From the NCBI GenBank assembly GCA_019914995.1, contig CM034136.1, positions 6,029,270-6,093,269 on the forward strand: a stretch of 64,000 nucleotides of DNA. Direction: 5' to 3'. Numbering within the stretch: the first letter of the stretch is position 1; each line of letters begins with the position of its first letter. The position numbers and the translations under genes are program-made. Origin of the DNA: Acanthochlamys bracteata. Its lineage: Eukaryota; Streptophyta; Magnoliopsida; Pandanales; Velloziaceae. The notes beneath the pieces were generated by a model, which was not told where the DNA came from, did not search any database, and saw only the letters and a list, made by a program, of their open reading frames with translations. Below, one piece after another: positions 51,764 through 64,000 of the stretch.

Positions 51764-54700
51764 ATGGCCGGTTCTTCTTCTTCTTTCAAACCGGTTGTTG
51801 TTAGAATTAAACGGAAGGCTAATCAGGAGAGGCTTGACGCGATATGTGAGTTTGTTTTCTTCTTGAAATTTCTTTTGCTTGTTACCATCGGATGTTGATA
51901 TCAGTTAGTTTGAATTTCTCGAATCGGTGTGTGGTTTTTCAGGGTTAGAGATAAATGAGAGACCACTTAAGAAGCCGTCTTTAGAATTAAGGGATCTTTC
52001 GATCTCGGAAAATCAAGGTAAAGGTTGGTAAATCATAAAATTATTTCTTTTTTCAATCTATTTGATGTTGAAACAGTGCCAAATGTCGATTTTTCTTTTA
52101 GTTGAATTTTGCTGCAAAGTCGAGCAATTATGTAGCCGGACTTCAAATGCCTTGTTTTTGCTGTGCTTTTTGGTGCTTATGTTAAGCTTTTGATTGTTAA
52201 CCAACAGTAAAATGTGGTTAATGTATTTGGTTAATGCTTAAATTTAGTATCTTGCAAAGACTTTGTAGTATGATAGGAAAAGCAAATGTGTTAATCTGAA
52301 CTTCCGCATCTCGTTGTTCTGCCAGATTCAAAGCATTACCTGCATAAAGTAAATCAGCGAGACCTTAATGACAGCTTGACTACAAAGGAAAATCAGGTTT
52401 TCTTGCATTTTAGTAACTTTTCCCTTAGTATAAGTGGGATTGGAGGAGTCTATTGACAAAATTTGCATAAACTATCCACCCTCCTAAAACCTGATTAATC
52501 TACCACTTGTATCAACTTCAATATTGTTGCTACCTGTACAATGAGCTCCTGATTGCTTCTATAATAACTAGTTCAGAATCTTTTGATGTTCTAGACTGCT
52601 GAAGGGAATTCTTTCTGAATCTCGTCACGTTTAATTACCTAAAGGAAAAAAAAAAATGAAATTGCTGACATTTTATGATGTCTTACTCAATAGCCTTACC
52701 TGATGGGCCAGCATAATGCATCTCTTTCCTCTTTGAATGTATGTGCTATCCTTATCTCATGCTTTGCTTTTGTCCTTTATTAGAGGAATCAAGACTGAGA
52801 AAGATTTTGGTACAGCATATTGAGACAATTAGCAGCTCTGAGGGTATAAAAGATGTTTTGCAGTCTTTCCTGGTATGAAATGCCGGTTGCTTTGTACTAC
52901 TTTGATTAGTTACTTATCTTAGATATTACTTTTGATATACAAGTTTTTCTATGAAATTTTTATAATTACGTTTTTGTTGGCAGCCTAATGCTGGTAATTT
53001 GGAGGAATCTAGAAAGAAAAGTGAAGATAGGAGAAGCTCACTCGAACAAGATAAGGTAAGTAGGTTGTCTTTTAATTAATTTAGAGCAAGGTGTTTGATC
53101 AGTTTGGTATTGTAAATGCTTTGTCCTACTGTGTATAAAGTTTTATGCGTTAAGCCTACTTAGAGCTTGTGTCAATAATCATTTAAATTAGGGCTGACAT
53201 TTAATGCTTCTAGCCAATCTGGTTTTTAAACAATCAGAGGTTCCTTGCTTCAATACTGTCCAGAAGACTTGAACTTGCTTGAAGAAAATAGTCTTGATTA
53301 ATGAACCCCTCCACTTATGGCATTGTGATCAAATTGAAGTGTATCTCTTTTGGCAATCAGTTGGATGAAGGTGGTTGCTGTAGACATGTGTTCCAGACGA
53401 ATTTTCATTTCTTAGCATTCTAATTGGTGCTCCTTTTACCGTACTTAAGTCCTGTTCTCCATTTTGGCCACCTTGATATTATTCTTTAATTGAAATGTTG
53501 AATTACGTGTCAATCACTGAAATTTAATCCCTTGGTACTTACATTAATACAGAAGCAAGATCAGTTGCGGACCACGGCTCGGCAAGCTCACGAGGTTAGA
53601 TTTCCTTTTGGGTAATAGTCTTGAACCTGAAAATATGATTCAAACCTCCCACTATCTTTAACTCATGAGGTCTTGTTTGCTTGTGAGCATAGCCTCCAGA
53701 GGTTACGCTCAGTGCCTCAGCATGCTAATAATTTTAATAGCATACCCTGCCTGTGGAATACTACTGTTTAATATGTTTTATTCACAAAATAATTTGGATT
53801 ATAGTAGTTCTTCCTATGTTCACTGCTTATCTAAACTGTGTGTACATCGAAATTGGTTTCTATAGCTTTCTTTATCTAATTTAAATGTGGTTATTCCTAC
53901 TTTGGATATTGTTTATTTATAAATCAAGAATCCTGTTCTGAAAGAGTCGTACTTCAGATGGGACTAGGAAATGTAAGCATTACCAGTTTTGGAGTTGCAT
54001 TGCTTTACCATGAGATGTTTTTTATATTTATGATGTTGCTATTAGAATCTTGCCCGAGATGCTCGATTTGAACAAATATGGAGGAGTAGAAGGCGTGGCT
54101 TGGATGCTGATGATGATTCATGGCAAGAGATATGCCACCTCTATGATGTTGTGAGAGTAGATGGTGAGCAGGAAAGGCCTGAAAGGGAGGAGCACGAGTA
54201 AGTCTTGCTTTTGTTTGGATCAAGGCATTTCGAGTAATATTTTTGTTACAGAATTTTAACGTCTGATAGTTGATGGTGCAGGAAGATTTCCTATGAAGAT
54301 AATGCGATCCTATGTAACTATTTGCCTTTGTTGAGGGAGTATCTTCCAGCAGCTGCTACGGAAATTGAATCTGATGTGACTGCAAATCCCTCCAAAGAAG
54401 GTCATATCTCCCCCCTTCCCACCCACCCCCCAGTTGCAATGGTTTTTGCTAAATTTTGAGAATTAAGTTGGAATGGTTGTTTACTTATGAGAATATTTTG
54501 GAATCTGGATGTAATATGCAGCAGTAGATGTTTTATGCAATTTGGTGGCTTACCTCCTACAAGAAAAAAAAAAGTTGACTCTGTACATGACTGCTTCTGT
54601 TTCGTAATGCTTGTGGATTTTGTGTTTGTGATTTGTTGTATGAAAAGAGCAACAATTATCTACTTTTGATGATTTTTATGTACTATGTTCATATTCTTTT

Positions 54701-55230
54701 ACTGCCAAAGTGAAGAGGTAATTTTGCTTTCTTGCAGACAATTATGTCTACGACCTGTATACTGTGAATGATGATATGACTGAACATGACGATGCTGATT
54801 TAGCGCAGTACCCTCGGTAAGGACTTTGTATCACAATGTTGATATGCCTTAGTCCTCTTCAATTTTGATATCTTGGATTAACCATATTTGACGTGTTCAT
54901 CCCCAGTATCCAAGTAGATGAAGATGAGGAATGGTATGGTGGTCCATCCTATTCTGATTATGATTCTGAAGATTCAAATGGTATGCTCAATTGCTTGCTT
55001 ATCTGTCATAGTGTTTTGGGAGTAATCGAGAGGTTTAACTAATTGGAAAGTTATTGTTGCTTCATTTTGCTGCAGCGGAGAATAACCCACTGTTTGATTA
55101 CCCCGATGAAGAAGAATTATCTGACAAGGAAGATAAGGAAACTGATGATGGTTCTGATGAAGATTCTGAAGATCAGCAGATATCTGGTGATGAAGAGAAT
55201 GAAGAGGACTGGAGATGGGGCTATCGTTGA
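51764..55230 (+). CDS. RDM4: RDM4/DMS4-like IWR1 protein
   Basis: Eleven exons: 51764-51845, 51943-52017, 52326-52396, 52786-52872, 52984-53055, 53553-53594, 54046-54197, 54282-54400, 54738-54816, 54907-54980 and 55076-55230. They total 1008 bases and 335 residues with every phase matching; Arabidopsis RDM4 is about the same length. I used MAGSSSSFKPVVVRIKRK as the start; an in-frame ATG at 51680 would add a hydrophobic tract and is unlikely. The central block RDARFEQIWRSRRRG and the IWR1 motif (NYVYDLYTVNDD, then DEEWYGGPSYSDYDSED and NNPLFDYPDEEE) are diagnostic. A strongly acidic tail ends DWRWGYR. IWR1 proteins help RNA polymerase II assembly and import; in plants RDM4 also supports Pol IV/Pol V, RNA-directed DNA methylation and development. 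Confidence 0.93.
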
Positions 55231-56560
55231 TTATTCTGTTAGAAAATTGGATGTATTTTCATCTGACAATGCTGTTTTTTGTTGTGAGTCTAGGCAATGA
55301 TGCAGATATATTGCCTAATGGCATACTTTAACTTTAAAGAATGAATATAGTTTGTTTGAAAGTTTAGTTTGATAGAGTTACAGGTATAAATTCGTTTTCC
55401 AACTTTTGCACAGAGAATCTTTCTTGTGAAAGGATAGTTAGCCACAGTATGCCAGGAAAATTACCAGACAACCTAATGAAATTTGGTGTAGGCAAGGTGC
55501 AAGAATCTGAAAACTGCAGGTCAACATTGATGCAATCTCCCATCTGAGTAATTTTCTACCTTTATTTTGTTATTATTATCTGTATCAACTTGTGCTTCTT
55601 CTAATAGTTGTTTTGGTATTTCCTCATAGGCACCTTCCAGGTGACAAGGTTGAGATGATGAATACCAATTTTAGGGAAGGGAAAGAGAAAGGCTAACAGG
55701 ACACAGATGAAAGCAACGAAAGGCTAACAGGGGATTGCCAGTGGTCTCTTTTTATTTACACTGGGGAGTCGGCAGAGTTCTTTATGGAAATGGAAGAGAT
55801 AAAGAAAAAGCAAAGAAAGTTTCTGGAATCTGAGGATGTATTATTTGGTGGTAAATCCAGGCATCTATTTCACAGTCTTTCAGCTACTATACCTGTACAG
55901 CTCCAAATAGTCTTATTGAAGAAACCAAACTCCATCCAGGGCGTTTAATTAACTTTCAGAGAGGAATGACTGCAAAATCTGCGTCAGCTGCATTTCTGTG
56001 TGTACGAGAGTTCTTCTGTATTCTTTTTTGTCAATTCCTCATATTTGAATCCTCTAGATTCTGCCAAACTTAATGACAAATTTTAAATTTTCAATTAGCC
56101 AAAGAGCGGAGCAAATTTTGTTATTACTTATTCTGCTTGAGTCATTAGGTGTTCTTAGTATCACATCTGTTTCTTTTTTTTCTCCTTTAAATTAATACGT
56201 AGCAAAAGACATTTTACTGTTGGAGTTGGAAGTGTGGTGTTGAATATTGTCCATAGAATGTTTAGATAGCTCTTCAAGAAGAATTCTACCTTAATACGTA
56301 TCCTTCATTCCCCATCAACCTTAGGAGACATAGGTGTCTCTGCTTGGTTTTTTGTATCTTTTACATTTTACTTTGTGCAAGTAAGCTGCTATTGCTGCCT
56401 ACTAGTCTTTAGCAATCGTCACTATGACCGAGTGCTAGCAACAATTTGTTCCCATAAACTTTTTTCTGATTGAAGGTGTAATCTAGAGTATGGTTTAGCA
56501 TACAATGTGTTTATGCTCCTAAGAAAATGACATGATGATGACTCGAAGGAATCTACTACT

Positions 56561-56797
56561 AAGGGTGTGTTTACCTTGAGAGGTAAACACACTTTTTTTA
56601 AATGAGTTAAAAAAATTAAATTAAAAATATTTAATAAAAATAAGTTTATATATTAATTTTAAATTAATAGTAAGTCTTAAAATTGAATCTTTTAAAAAAA
56701 ATTAATAGAAAAAATTATTTAAAATTTTTATTTATTTTATATTAAAGGTGAGTTTGAAAATAGTGAAATTTGGGTGATAGGTAAACGCACCCTAATT
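56561..56797. mobile_element. Small MITE with GGGTG(T/C)GTTTACC ends
   Basis: About 237 bp. Left end TAAGGGTGTGTTTACCTTGA and right end, reversed, TTAGGGTGCGTTTACCTATC. The left end is followed at once by a short self-complementary turn (GTGTGTTTACC...GGTAAACACAC). The interior is AT-rich and non-coding. Confidence 0.65.
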
Positions 56798-58289
56798 GTC
56801 ATCTTTTTAGTGCTTCTTTGCAGTGCAACCGAAGCTATCAGTGTGGAGTAATAGGCAGTACGCCATTTCTCTGCAAGAGGTGAAGCATTGTCTCTATCTG
56901 AAGATTACTGCACAAATCTTTTAAATCTTGAAGATAACTGAAAGATTTCATCCTAGAGTGTAGAATTTAAGTTGCAATAGTGTTGCTATGGTGCATAAGG
57001 ATTATTCTTATTCATTGGAAAGAATTAGACTAATTTGGCTTTAGTTAAGAACCCAGTCAGACTCCACACCTCTTCCACTACTGATCCATTAGATGCACTA
57101 CTTATCTAAAGGTGCTTTTGTTGAGGTTGGTCAGATGAATGCTTTTGTCGTAAGCTTTTCTGGCAGTATCCACGAGGGAGGCCTTTACCCTATCTTACAA
57201 ATAACCACATTCCTAAAATTGTCGGACAGGTTAGCGTTAAGCCATACATTTTGGACTTGGCAGATAGCACTCTTCCTTGCATATCCTGACAAGTAAATCG
57301 AGCCAAAGCATAATAGCTGTATTATCAAAATTCATCTGGATAAGCTATTCTATTTGTGATATTGCAAAGCATTTACGTTGTTATCATTGATTTGCTGTTA
57401 ATCTTTGTCCTATCTCCATCTTTTTCTTCTTACAGTAGTTAATAATCTTTAATTTAAGAAACCATGATGTTAGATGAACTATAGTTAATGATTATTAGTA
57501 ATATAATATTTTACTATATTTATCTATATCTTTTCAGGATTAGGAAATGTATTCTTAGTAACTCAATTATGTTTTATGGTTTCTATCAGGACGCTGCCAA
57601 ATTGATGCCCACAATATGTCTGGGTTCATTGAATCTACTCTAGTGCTTAATCATAATGGAAGCTTTACCGGATTTAAGTAATGTTGTTTTCTTTTTGGTC
57701 TCAGAAAATTTTGCAAGCAACACTACATTGTTGAGAGGATCCTTTCTACTAATGACAGGGCTTCACTAACGCTCTGGCTCCTATGCATATCTCATGCTGA
57801 CACGTAGAAATGTCTATGTGGCGGAAGTTCCAATTTCCTTATACGCAGAAGCCAGACTAGAGGGAAGTTCACCGGAGAAGAAAACCTAAACTATTTTCTT
57901 CACTGAGACGGACGGTTTGAAAGCTTCATTACAAGTCTGTCCAAATTTCAGTTGTTTTGCTCATAGGGAATATTGATAGTAAACATTCTTGCAACTAAGA
58001 TAAACGCATATTTTCAGTGCTTTCTTTGCTAAAATGTAGAATGACATTCAGTTCAATGCTTTGCTGAGTAGATAATGGCGTTCATACTTCATATTATGGA
58101 ATTGCTATATACTTGTTTTCTACAGTTTTTGGATTAGAGCTATGACTTGATTTTGTAGTTGCCCTAGTGTTGTGTTCTACTTGCCAATTCGTAGACGTGA
58201 TTGATACAATCACGTAACTCTAATGTGATTATTAAATAAGTCTTGCTAAAGAATGAGTGTTTAGGCATCTTAATTAATTTTAAACATGG

Positions 58290-58560
58290 TTCACTACTAC
58301 ATTAAACAGTTTCACCGACTGACAAAAATAGTCGGCAAAATATCCAATTCAATCGGCAAAATTAAATATCGACTGAAATATATACAGTCGATAAATAGTC
58401 GGCAAATCGAAGTCGGTAAATTATTTGTCAACTAACTCATGTAAACCATTTGCCAACTACTCATTTATAGCTGTCGGTAAACGTACCAACGAACGTTTAG
58501 TCGGTATTTATCGACTAAATGTTACTGAAACGTTAGACACAGACTTGTTAGTTGATAACA
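58290..58560. mobile_element. CACTA-type transposon end fragment
   Basis: Starts near CACTACTACATTAAACAG and is packed with short subterminal motifs in both orientations (AGTCGGCAAA, TCGGTAAA, TTTGCCAACTA), as at ends of plant CACTA elements. No transposase frame and no clear second end, so it is a truncated or minimal copy. Confidence 0.5.
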
Positions 58561-59240
58561 CTTGCTAGCAAATCATAAAGCATTACGAATACAGAACTTT
58601 CGAAATTTGCTCTACGTACGTTTGCTCTTCCTTACCTAAACTCTGTTTGATCAAAATTTAACTTCGCGTATGAGAATGAGAGTTAAATTATTTTATTAGC
58701 CACAACTCATACATAATTGACATGTATTAATATTTCATTTCCTTTTTTCTTTTATTATATCTGTTTTTTCTTAAGTCTTGTTTTATTAATTATAGACAGA
58801 CCGTTTTAGAATTGCTTCATAGCCAATAACTATATTAAAATAATTGATAACTTCTAAAAAAAAGTGATTTTCATCCAATCATATATTTAACATGTTAGTG
58901 TTAATGTGCTGCATTAATAAAGTAATTAAAGAATGGCAATCGGTAAGTTTCTGCTAGATTTCTTTTGGTTTCCCTTCTTAGAGCATTAACAATCCATTCC
59001 ATGAATGAATCTATACAAAGTAACTAAATAATCTCCAAAAGCAAAATAACAACTGTTTAAGTGAAAATTTTGCTTGTTTATAAAAAGAAACAAACTGCAC
59101 CACCCGCTCCCTCCTCTCTTCCTCAAACAGAAAACTCTTCAAAAACATTTGGCAGGCCTATTTCGGGAAATATAATACACAAACGCATAAAAGAATTCCT
59201 CTCTCTTTCTTTCTCTCTGTTTGAGGGCAGAAGGCAGGCC

Positions 59241-61871
59241 ATGGCAACGCAGAGAGTTCTCAGGATGAGAAGGTTCTCATCATCATTGTTATCATCCATG
59301 AAATGGCCTCGTAGAGCATTCTCTTCTTCGGTGGAGACGGCAGCCCAGCTCCAGCGAAACAATGAAGTTGTTCCCAAAATGCCCCCATTTGACTATGCTC
59401 CGCCTCCGTATGATGGACCAAGGGCTGAGGAGATTTTGCAGAAGCGCAGCCAGTTCCTTAGCCCTTCCATGTTCTACTACTACAAGAAACCTGTATGTGG
59501 CTTTAATTCTTCCTCTGGTTCTTTTCCTCTGTTTTTTACATGTTCCAGAAATTAAGAGAGGAATTGTTGATGATTTTGAGTTTCATCACGGTCTATCACA
59601 CTTTTTTATGTTAATTACTTGTTTCTACAGTTTCTTATACATGTTATGACTTATTATCGACTCAAGATTTCGCCATGATATTGTTTTAATTAGCGTCTAT
59701 TTTCATTTTGGTTTAAGCATTCAAATGCAATCTGATATATATTTGGATCGTTGTTATTTATGTTGCGCAGTTGAATATTGTGGACGGAAAGATGCAGTAC
59801 TTATTTGACGAAGACGGATGGCGTTACCTTGATGCTTTTGCTGGCATTGCAACTGTTTGTTGCGGACATTGTCACCCGGATGTGGTTGAGGCCATTGTTA
59901 ACCAAACAAAACGGTTGCAACATTCGACGATTGTCTATTTGAATAACGCTATTGCAGACTTTGCTGAGGCATTAGCTTCCAAGATGCCTGGCGATCTCAA
60001 GGTAGGTTTATCATCTTCTGTAATTGATTGTATGATCCAAATTAGCCTATTTTATACAAAGATTTGGTTGTGAGTATGATGTTTTTTTAGGTTGTTTTTT
60101 TCACAAATTCTGGTACAGAAGCGAATGAACTGGCGATGATGATTGCTCGGCTGTACACTGGTTGCCATGATATTATATCTCTGAGAAACTCTTATCATGG
60201 TAACGCAGCTGGAACCATGGGAGCAACTGCTCAGAGTAACTGGAAATTCAATGTCATACAGGTAGTTAAAGTACTCTTCATAAAATTAGTATGTTTAAAT
60301 TTTGTTTCTACATATGAATCTGTGGTTTTTGTCTAATCGAATCATTTCGGTTTCAACCAGGCAGGGGTACATCATGCAGTGAATCCAGACCCTTACAGAG
60401 GTCCTTTTGGTTCGGATGGCGAGATGTATGCTAGAGATGTCCAAGAAATCATTGATTTTGGAACTCATGGACGAGTTGCTGGTTTTGTTTCTGAAGCCAT
60501 ACAAGTACGACATGCTCACTATAGGCCTAACCTTTTTTGGGTGGCATTCCCTTAGAACTATAGGCCTAATCTCTTTCGGAGGAACTATACGATTGTCCTA
60601 AATCAAATTATGTCTATCTGATAACAGGGAGTGGGTGGGATCGTGGAACTTGCGCCGGGTTACTTGCCCGCAGTCTACAATATCATAAAGAAGGCTGGAG
60701 GTCTCTGTATAGCCGATGAAGTGCAATCAGGATTTGCACGCATAGGCAGTCATTTCTGGGGATTTGAATCTCATGGTGTTGTTCCAGACATAGTGACAAT
60801 GGCCAAGGTGAGTTTCATATTGGTGTCTGATATGCTGCTGGAGTTATTCACTTCACATAATAGATATGGTTGATCCTTCGAAGTAAATGGATTTCTTGCG
60901 GCATCATCAGGGAATTGGTAATGGTATCCCTTTAGGAGCAGTGGTTACTACTCCAGAAATTGCCGCAGTGTTAACTCGTCGCAGCTACTTCAACACTTTT
61001 GGAGGCAATCCTGTATGTACAGCCGCAGGGCATGCAGTTTTAAGAGTACTAGAGAAGGAAAAGCTTCAACAGAATGCATTCAATGTGGGCTCTTACTTAA
61101 AAGATCGCCTTAAAGCACTTCAAGACAAGTACGAGAGTAAGTTCTTCACCTCTAATCTCAATTGCTTTAGCAATTGAAAGACCAGTCTTTCTTGGCACGA
61201 TCACAAACTCTTTGACATGCTCATTCAGGAGAAACATTACTTATGCAGTATGCGTATGAAAATTTAAAACCCAACGTTGATACATGGGTCTACTATTGAC
61301 TAAAAAGTTTTAATTTCATATAGCCATATCAACAAATTTAAGCGCAAAACTAATGCTTGTTTAAAACTTATAAGTAGTGCACTTGAACGGACATATGCTT
61401 GCTTTTGCAGTCATTGGTGATGTAAGAGGCAGAGGACTAATGCTAGGAGTGGAGCTAGTAACTGACCGTGAACTGAAAACTCCAGCTAGAATTGAGATAT
61501 TGCACGTTATGGAAGAAATGAAAGGTTTGGACCTCCTCCACATTTCCATAATCAAGTCTTCGTTGCTAGTTGACACAAAAATCAGGCACAATTCTGGCAA
61601 TTCTTCTTCAGTTTGTTAACGCGTGCGGTAAATCTTTTCACTGCAGAAATGGGCGTAGTGGTTGGAAAGGGTGGTTTCTATGGAAATGTGTTCAGAATAA
61701 CACCTCCTCTCTGCTTCACTAAAGAAGATTCGGGTATGAATTATGCAACCTTGGCTTCCTAGTGTTCCTTAATTACTGATCAAATGCTCTTCAGAACTGA
61801 TCGTAGGTGTGTTTGATTTCCTTACAGACTACTTTGTTGATGTGATGGACATTGCATTATCCAAGCTGTGA
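59241..61871 (+). CDS. Alanine-glyoxylate aminotransferase 2 homolog, mitochondrial
   Basis: Nine exons: 59241-59492, 59771-60001, 60091-60261, 60361-60504, 60628-60807, 60911-61136, 61411-61524, 61647-61733 and 61828-61871. They total 1449 bases, 482 residues, the usual length. The Arg/Ser-rich N-terminus ([19 protein letters not shown]) is a typical mitochondrial presequence. Class III aminotransferase marks follow: [10 protein letters not shown] and [11 protein letters not shown] (cofactor phosphate binding), [10 protein letters not shown] with Asp296, and the pyridoxal-phosphate lysine Lys326 in [12 protein letters not shown], right at an exon border. The end [16 protein letters not shown] is conserved. 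Family members use alanine to aminate glyoxylate, or act in beta-alanine and pyrimidine breakdown (PYD4 type); I cannot decide between AGT3 and PYD4 from the sequence. Confidence 0.94.
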
Positions 61872-63819
61872 AGCCCCTTCCTGTTCTAGTCTAGATAAAA
61901 AGTATGAGAAAGTACGTAAACATGAGCAAGAATCCTTGTCTAATTGAACGTTATAATTTTCTATGGAAATGCAATATCTAGCTTTTGTTTTTGCATATAG
62001 TTTTAAACAAACAGTAACAATCGATACCTGCAGGTAGCTGATTCATGAATGATGCCTTAAGTTTAGGCATAAGAAGAAATCTCAATGAAATTGCATGGAG
62101 TTTCAATAGCCAGCATTTCAGAATTAGTTCAACAACACAATCTGCTTAATTAATTTGTTCAAAATGAGAGTAAAACAAAATTCACATTGCAGTATTTTGA
62201 TGTTGATGTTTGATTGACGCTACACAAAAAATCACAACAAATGTCCACACGATAAATCCTCGATTGATCAGAAGCAAATTAAAACAGGCGGTAAGAAGAC
62301 TAACAAGACTCGGAAAACATATGCGTATATTTTCTTGGAACCATAGCTTTGTGTAGTTCCAGCATGATGCAGCTCCGGCCGGCAGATGTTAAAGTACAGT
62401 GAACGCCGTCATAGTACCTGGAACAAAGGCCTATCAAGGCACAAAATATTGGGCTTAACACAATTGACTAGTCTCAAAATCTAGTGATACTTTTCTAGCT
62501 TTGAGTCTGTTTTTTTGGACAAAAAATTGAGTTACTGAAAGTAAATTTTTGATTATGAATTATTTTAAAAGTGAAGATCGAATTGTTTTTTATATTTATT
62601 TGATTTTAAAAATGGTGTGGAAGTAAAATTTTCAATTATACAATTTAAAATTTGAAAGTAAAATTTTTGATGAAAAATTGAGTTGAAATTTGTGTTTATT
62701 TTATTTTGAATGAATTAGAAGTGAGATCCTTTGTAGAATAGAAAAAAGAGATCAAAATGTTGGTAACCATGCCTTTGTCAGAATGACAAGGCTTGAAAGT
62801 GGACAATGAATGTAACTACACAACACGGTCGCACTGAGACCACCATTTTGGTGACTGAAAGATCAAGCGTGAATTGGCTCCACTATTGATCATGCTAGCT
62901 CAGGTCAACTCCAAGATTATAGATTCCTCAAAGACAGATAAAAACCTTACAGCTGCTACAAGATATGCACGTACATACCTGAAAGTTGAAACATATATAA
63001 TATTTCTTCTGTTTCAATGCAATGTTAAACCCCAAACCAAACACTTCAAAATCACTTTTAAAGTATAAACTTCTAATGATTATTACATACGGACGTTTTC
63101 ATCAATTAGAGCAATGGACTGTGACTCCTTGCTGTAGAGCTTTCAGTTTGTGTTCACAGAATAGAGGGAATTAAGTAGAAATGCATGTCGATGTCAGGAC
63201 GAGGCAAAGTAATGACATATTGGAGGTGTATACATGGGCTTTCATAAAACATGCTCAGGTCAGGCAAGGGTTTACTAAAAAATAACAAGTTAAAAATTCT
63301 AATCATAATGAAAGCTTGATATATGCAAATAAGATCTTCTAGAGGATCTTAAGTTCTTAACTGAAGTCTGACTATCAATAGTGTTTAAGTCAAAACAGAG
63401 ACCATTAATTTAGTATAAGTGTTCTTGTGAATATATTTCAGTAAGTTGTCGTCCAATCCTTTGGGTATATGCCATGAAGCTTAAAGTTAGCCAACCACCA
63501 TATATATGATAAACGGCAGTTTATAGAGCTATTAGTTTGGTTTCTTTCCTAGAGAAATTTTTATTAGGTATCTAATTATTGTAGCTACTCAATCAATTAA
63601 CTTACAATAATTAATTACATTCGGTGAGATTCTTCTGACTACACTAATTTCAGTGTCTTAGGTGAAGTCTCAGTTGCCAGAAGTGTTATATAGCAACACT
63701 TCCCCTCATCATCACTGCTCTCTCTCAACTCTTCCTCATTGATCCATCTTCAATTAACAAAAATCCTGCACCAAGTTAAGTTTACTAGAAGGATTTAAAC
63801 TAAAAAAGAGAAAATCTCA
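61872..63819. other. Intergenic before the terminal NPF gene
   Basis: Aminotransferase 3' region, then spacer. 62515-62740 has AAAGTAAATTTTTGATTA/GAAGTGAGATC-type words resembling a decayed family C repeat. A TATATAG box at 63687-63693 is about 130 bases before the next start codon. No gene seen. Confidence 0.45.
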
Positions 63820-64000
63820 ATGGCAGCTCTACCAACTGATCAGGAGTCACTACAACAAACCGGTCGGCGCCGACAACAAGGCGGCTGGATCACTGCACCG
63901 TTCATCTTAGGTTCGTGCAGTTCCCTATTTTAATTCTTTCAGGCATCTCTCTGTTGATTTACTCTAACAGTTTCATGGATCCTGTTGATGAACAGGCAGT
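63820..64000 (+). CDS. 5' end of an NRT1/PTR (NPF2-type) transporter, cut by window edge
   Basis: Exon 1 runs 63820-63910 (phase 1), then a short intron, and exon 2 begins at 63996 with GCAGT, completing a glycine codon (FIL-G-S). The protein starts MAALPTDQESLQQTGRRRQ and enters the first membrane helix with GGWITAPFIL. That wording resembles NPF2.x (NAXT1-like) nitrate transporters as I recall them, and not the NPF5 gene at 26.4 kb. Only 32 residues are visible, so subfamily is tentative. The gene continues beyond 64000. Confidence 0.7.

Larger units (their letters stand above)
55231..59240. other. Intergenic between RDM4 and the aminotransferase gene
   Basis: The first few hundred bases are probably RDM4 3' untranslated sequence. 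No further gene is supported; the short open frame 57093-57296 matches nothing. It includes a small MITE (56561-56797) and a CACTA-like fragment (58290-58560). Confidence 0.5.

Overview
This is eukaryotic DNA, almost certainly from a flowering plant (eudicot). Genes are split by short AT-rich introns with GT...AG borders, the gaps are very AT-rich and full of small transposon remnants, and the proteins are plant families: LBD transcription factor, class III peroxidases, NRT1/PTR (NPF) transporters and RDM4. I cannot name the species. No bacterial, CRISPR, rRNA or tRNA feature was seen.

Layout. 1-4.1 kb: no gene that I can support, several AT-rich repeats. 4.1-7.8 kb (-): secreted protein with two saposin-B domains. 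7.8-11.7 kb: repeats, including an 0.86-kb Mutator-like non-autonomous element and a large foldback. 11.7-12.3 kb (+): small single-exon DUF688/ASG8-like protein. 15.5-16.7 kb (-): LBD15-like transcription factor. 17.6-22.4 kb (-): probable multi-exon gene that I could not identify. 23.0-24.3 kb (-): PRX52-like peroxidase. 26.4-28.6 kb (-): NPF5.1/5.2-like transporter. 29.2-29.9 kb (+): decayed F-box gene. 31.1-33.0 kb (-): second peroxidase, with a GC-AG intron. 35.3-38.0 kb (-): plant sororin-like cohesin protector. 38.3-39.8 kb: two back-to-back repeats. 40.4-42.6 kb (+): pseudogene of a TruA/PUS1-type tRNA pseudouridine synthase. 44.5-46.6 kb (-): atypical bHLH-ACT regulator. 46.6-51.7 kb: gene-poor. 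51.8-55.2 kb (+): RDM4/IWR1-type protein. 59.2-61.9 kb (+): mitochondrial alanine-glyoxylate aminotransferase 2 homolog. 63.8 kb to the end (+): start of another NPF gene, cut by the window edge.

Plant genes are independent units, so no operon logic applies. The LBD15-like, NPF5.1-like, sororin-like and bHLH-ACT genes look like an ancestral neighbourhood. From memory, the Arabidopsis homologs sit in the paired segments At2g404xx and At3g562xx. The two peroxidases (lignin/wall type) flank the NPF gene and share exon phases, suggesting local duplication. Exon borders were read by eye from splice motifs and checked by frame and length; they are predictions. I found no convincing new biological system. 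The best leads are the sororin-like gene with an E2F-like site, the unidentified gene at 17.6-22.4 kb, and several small repeat families.
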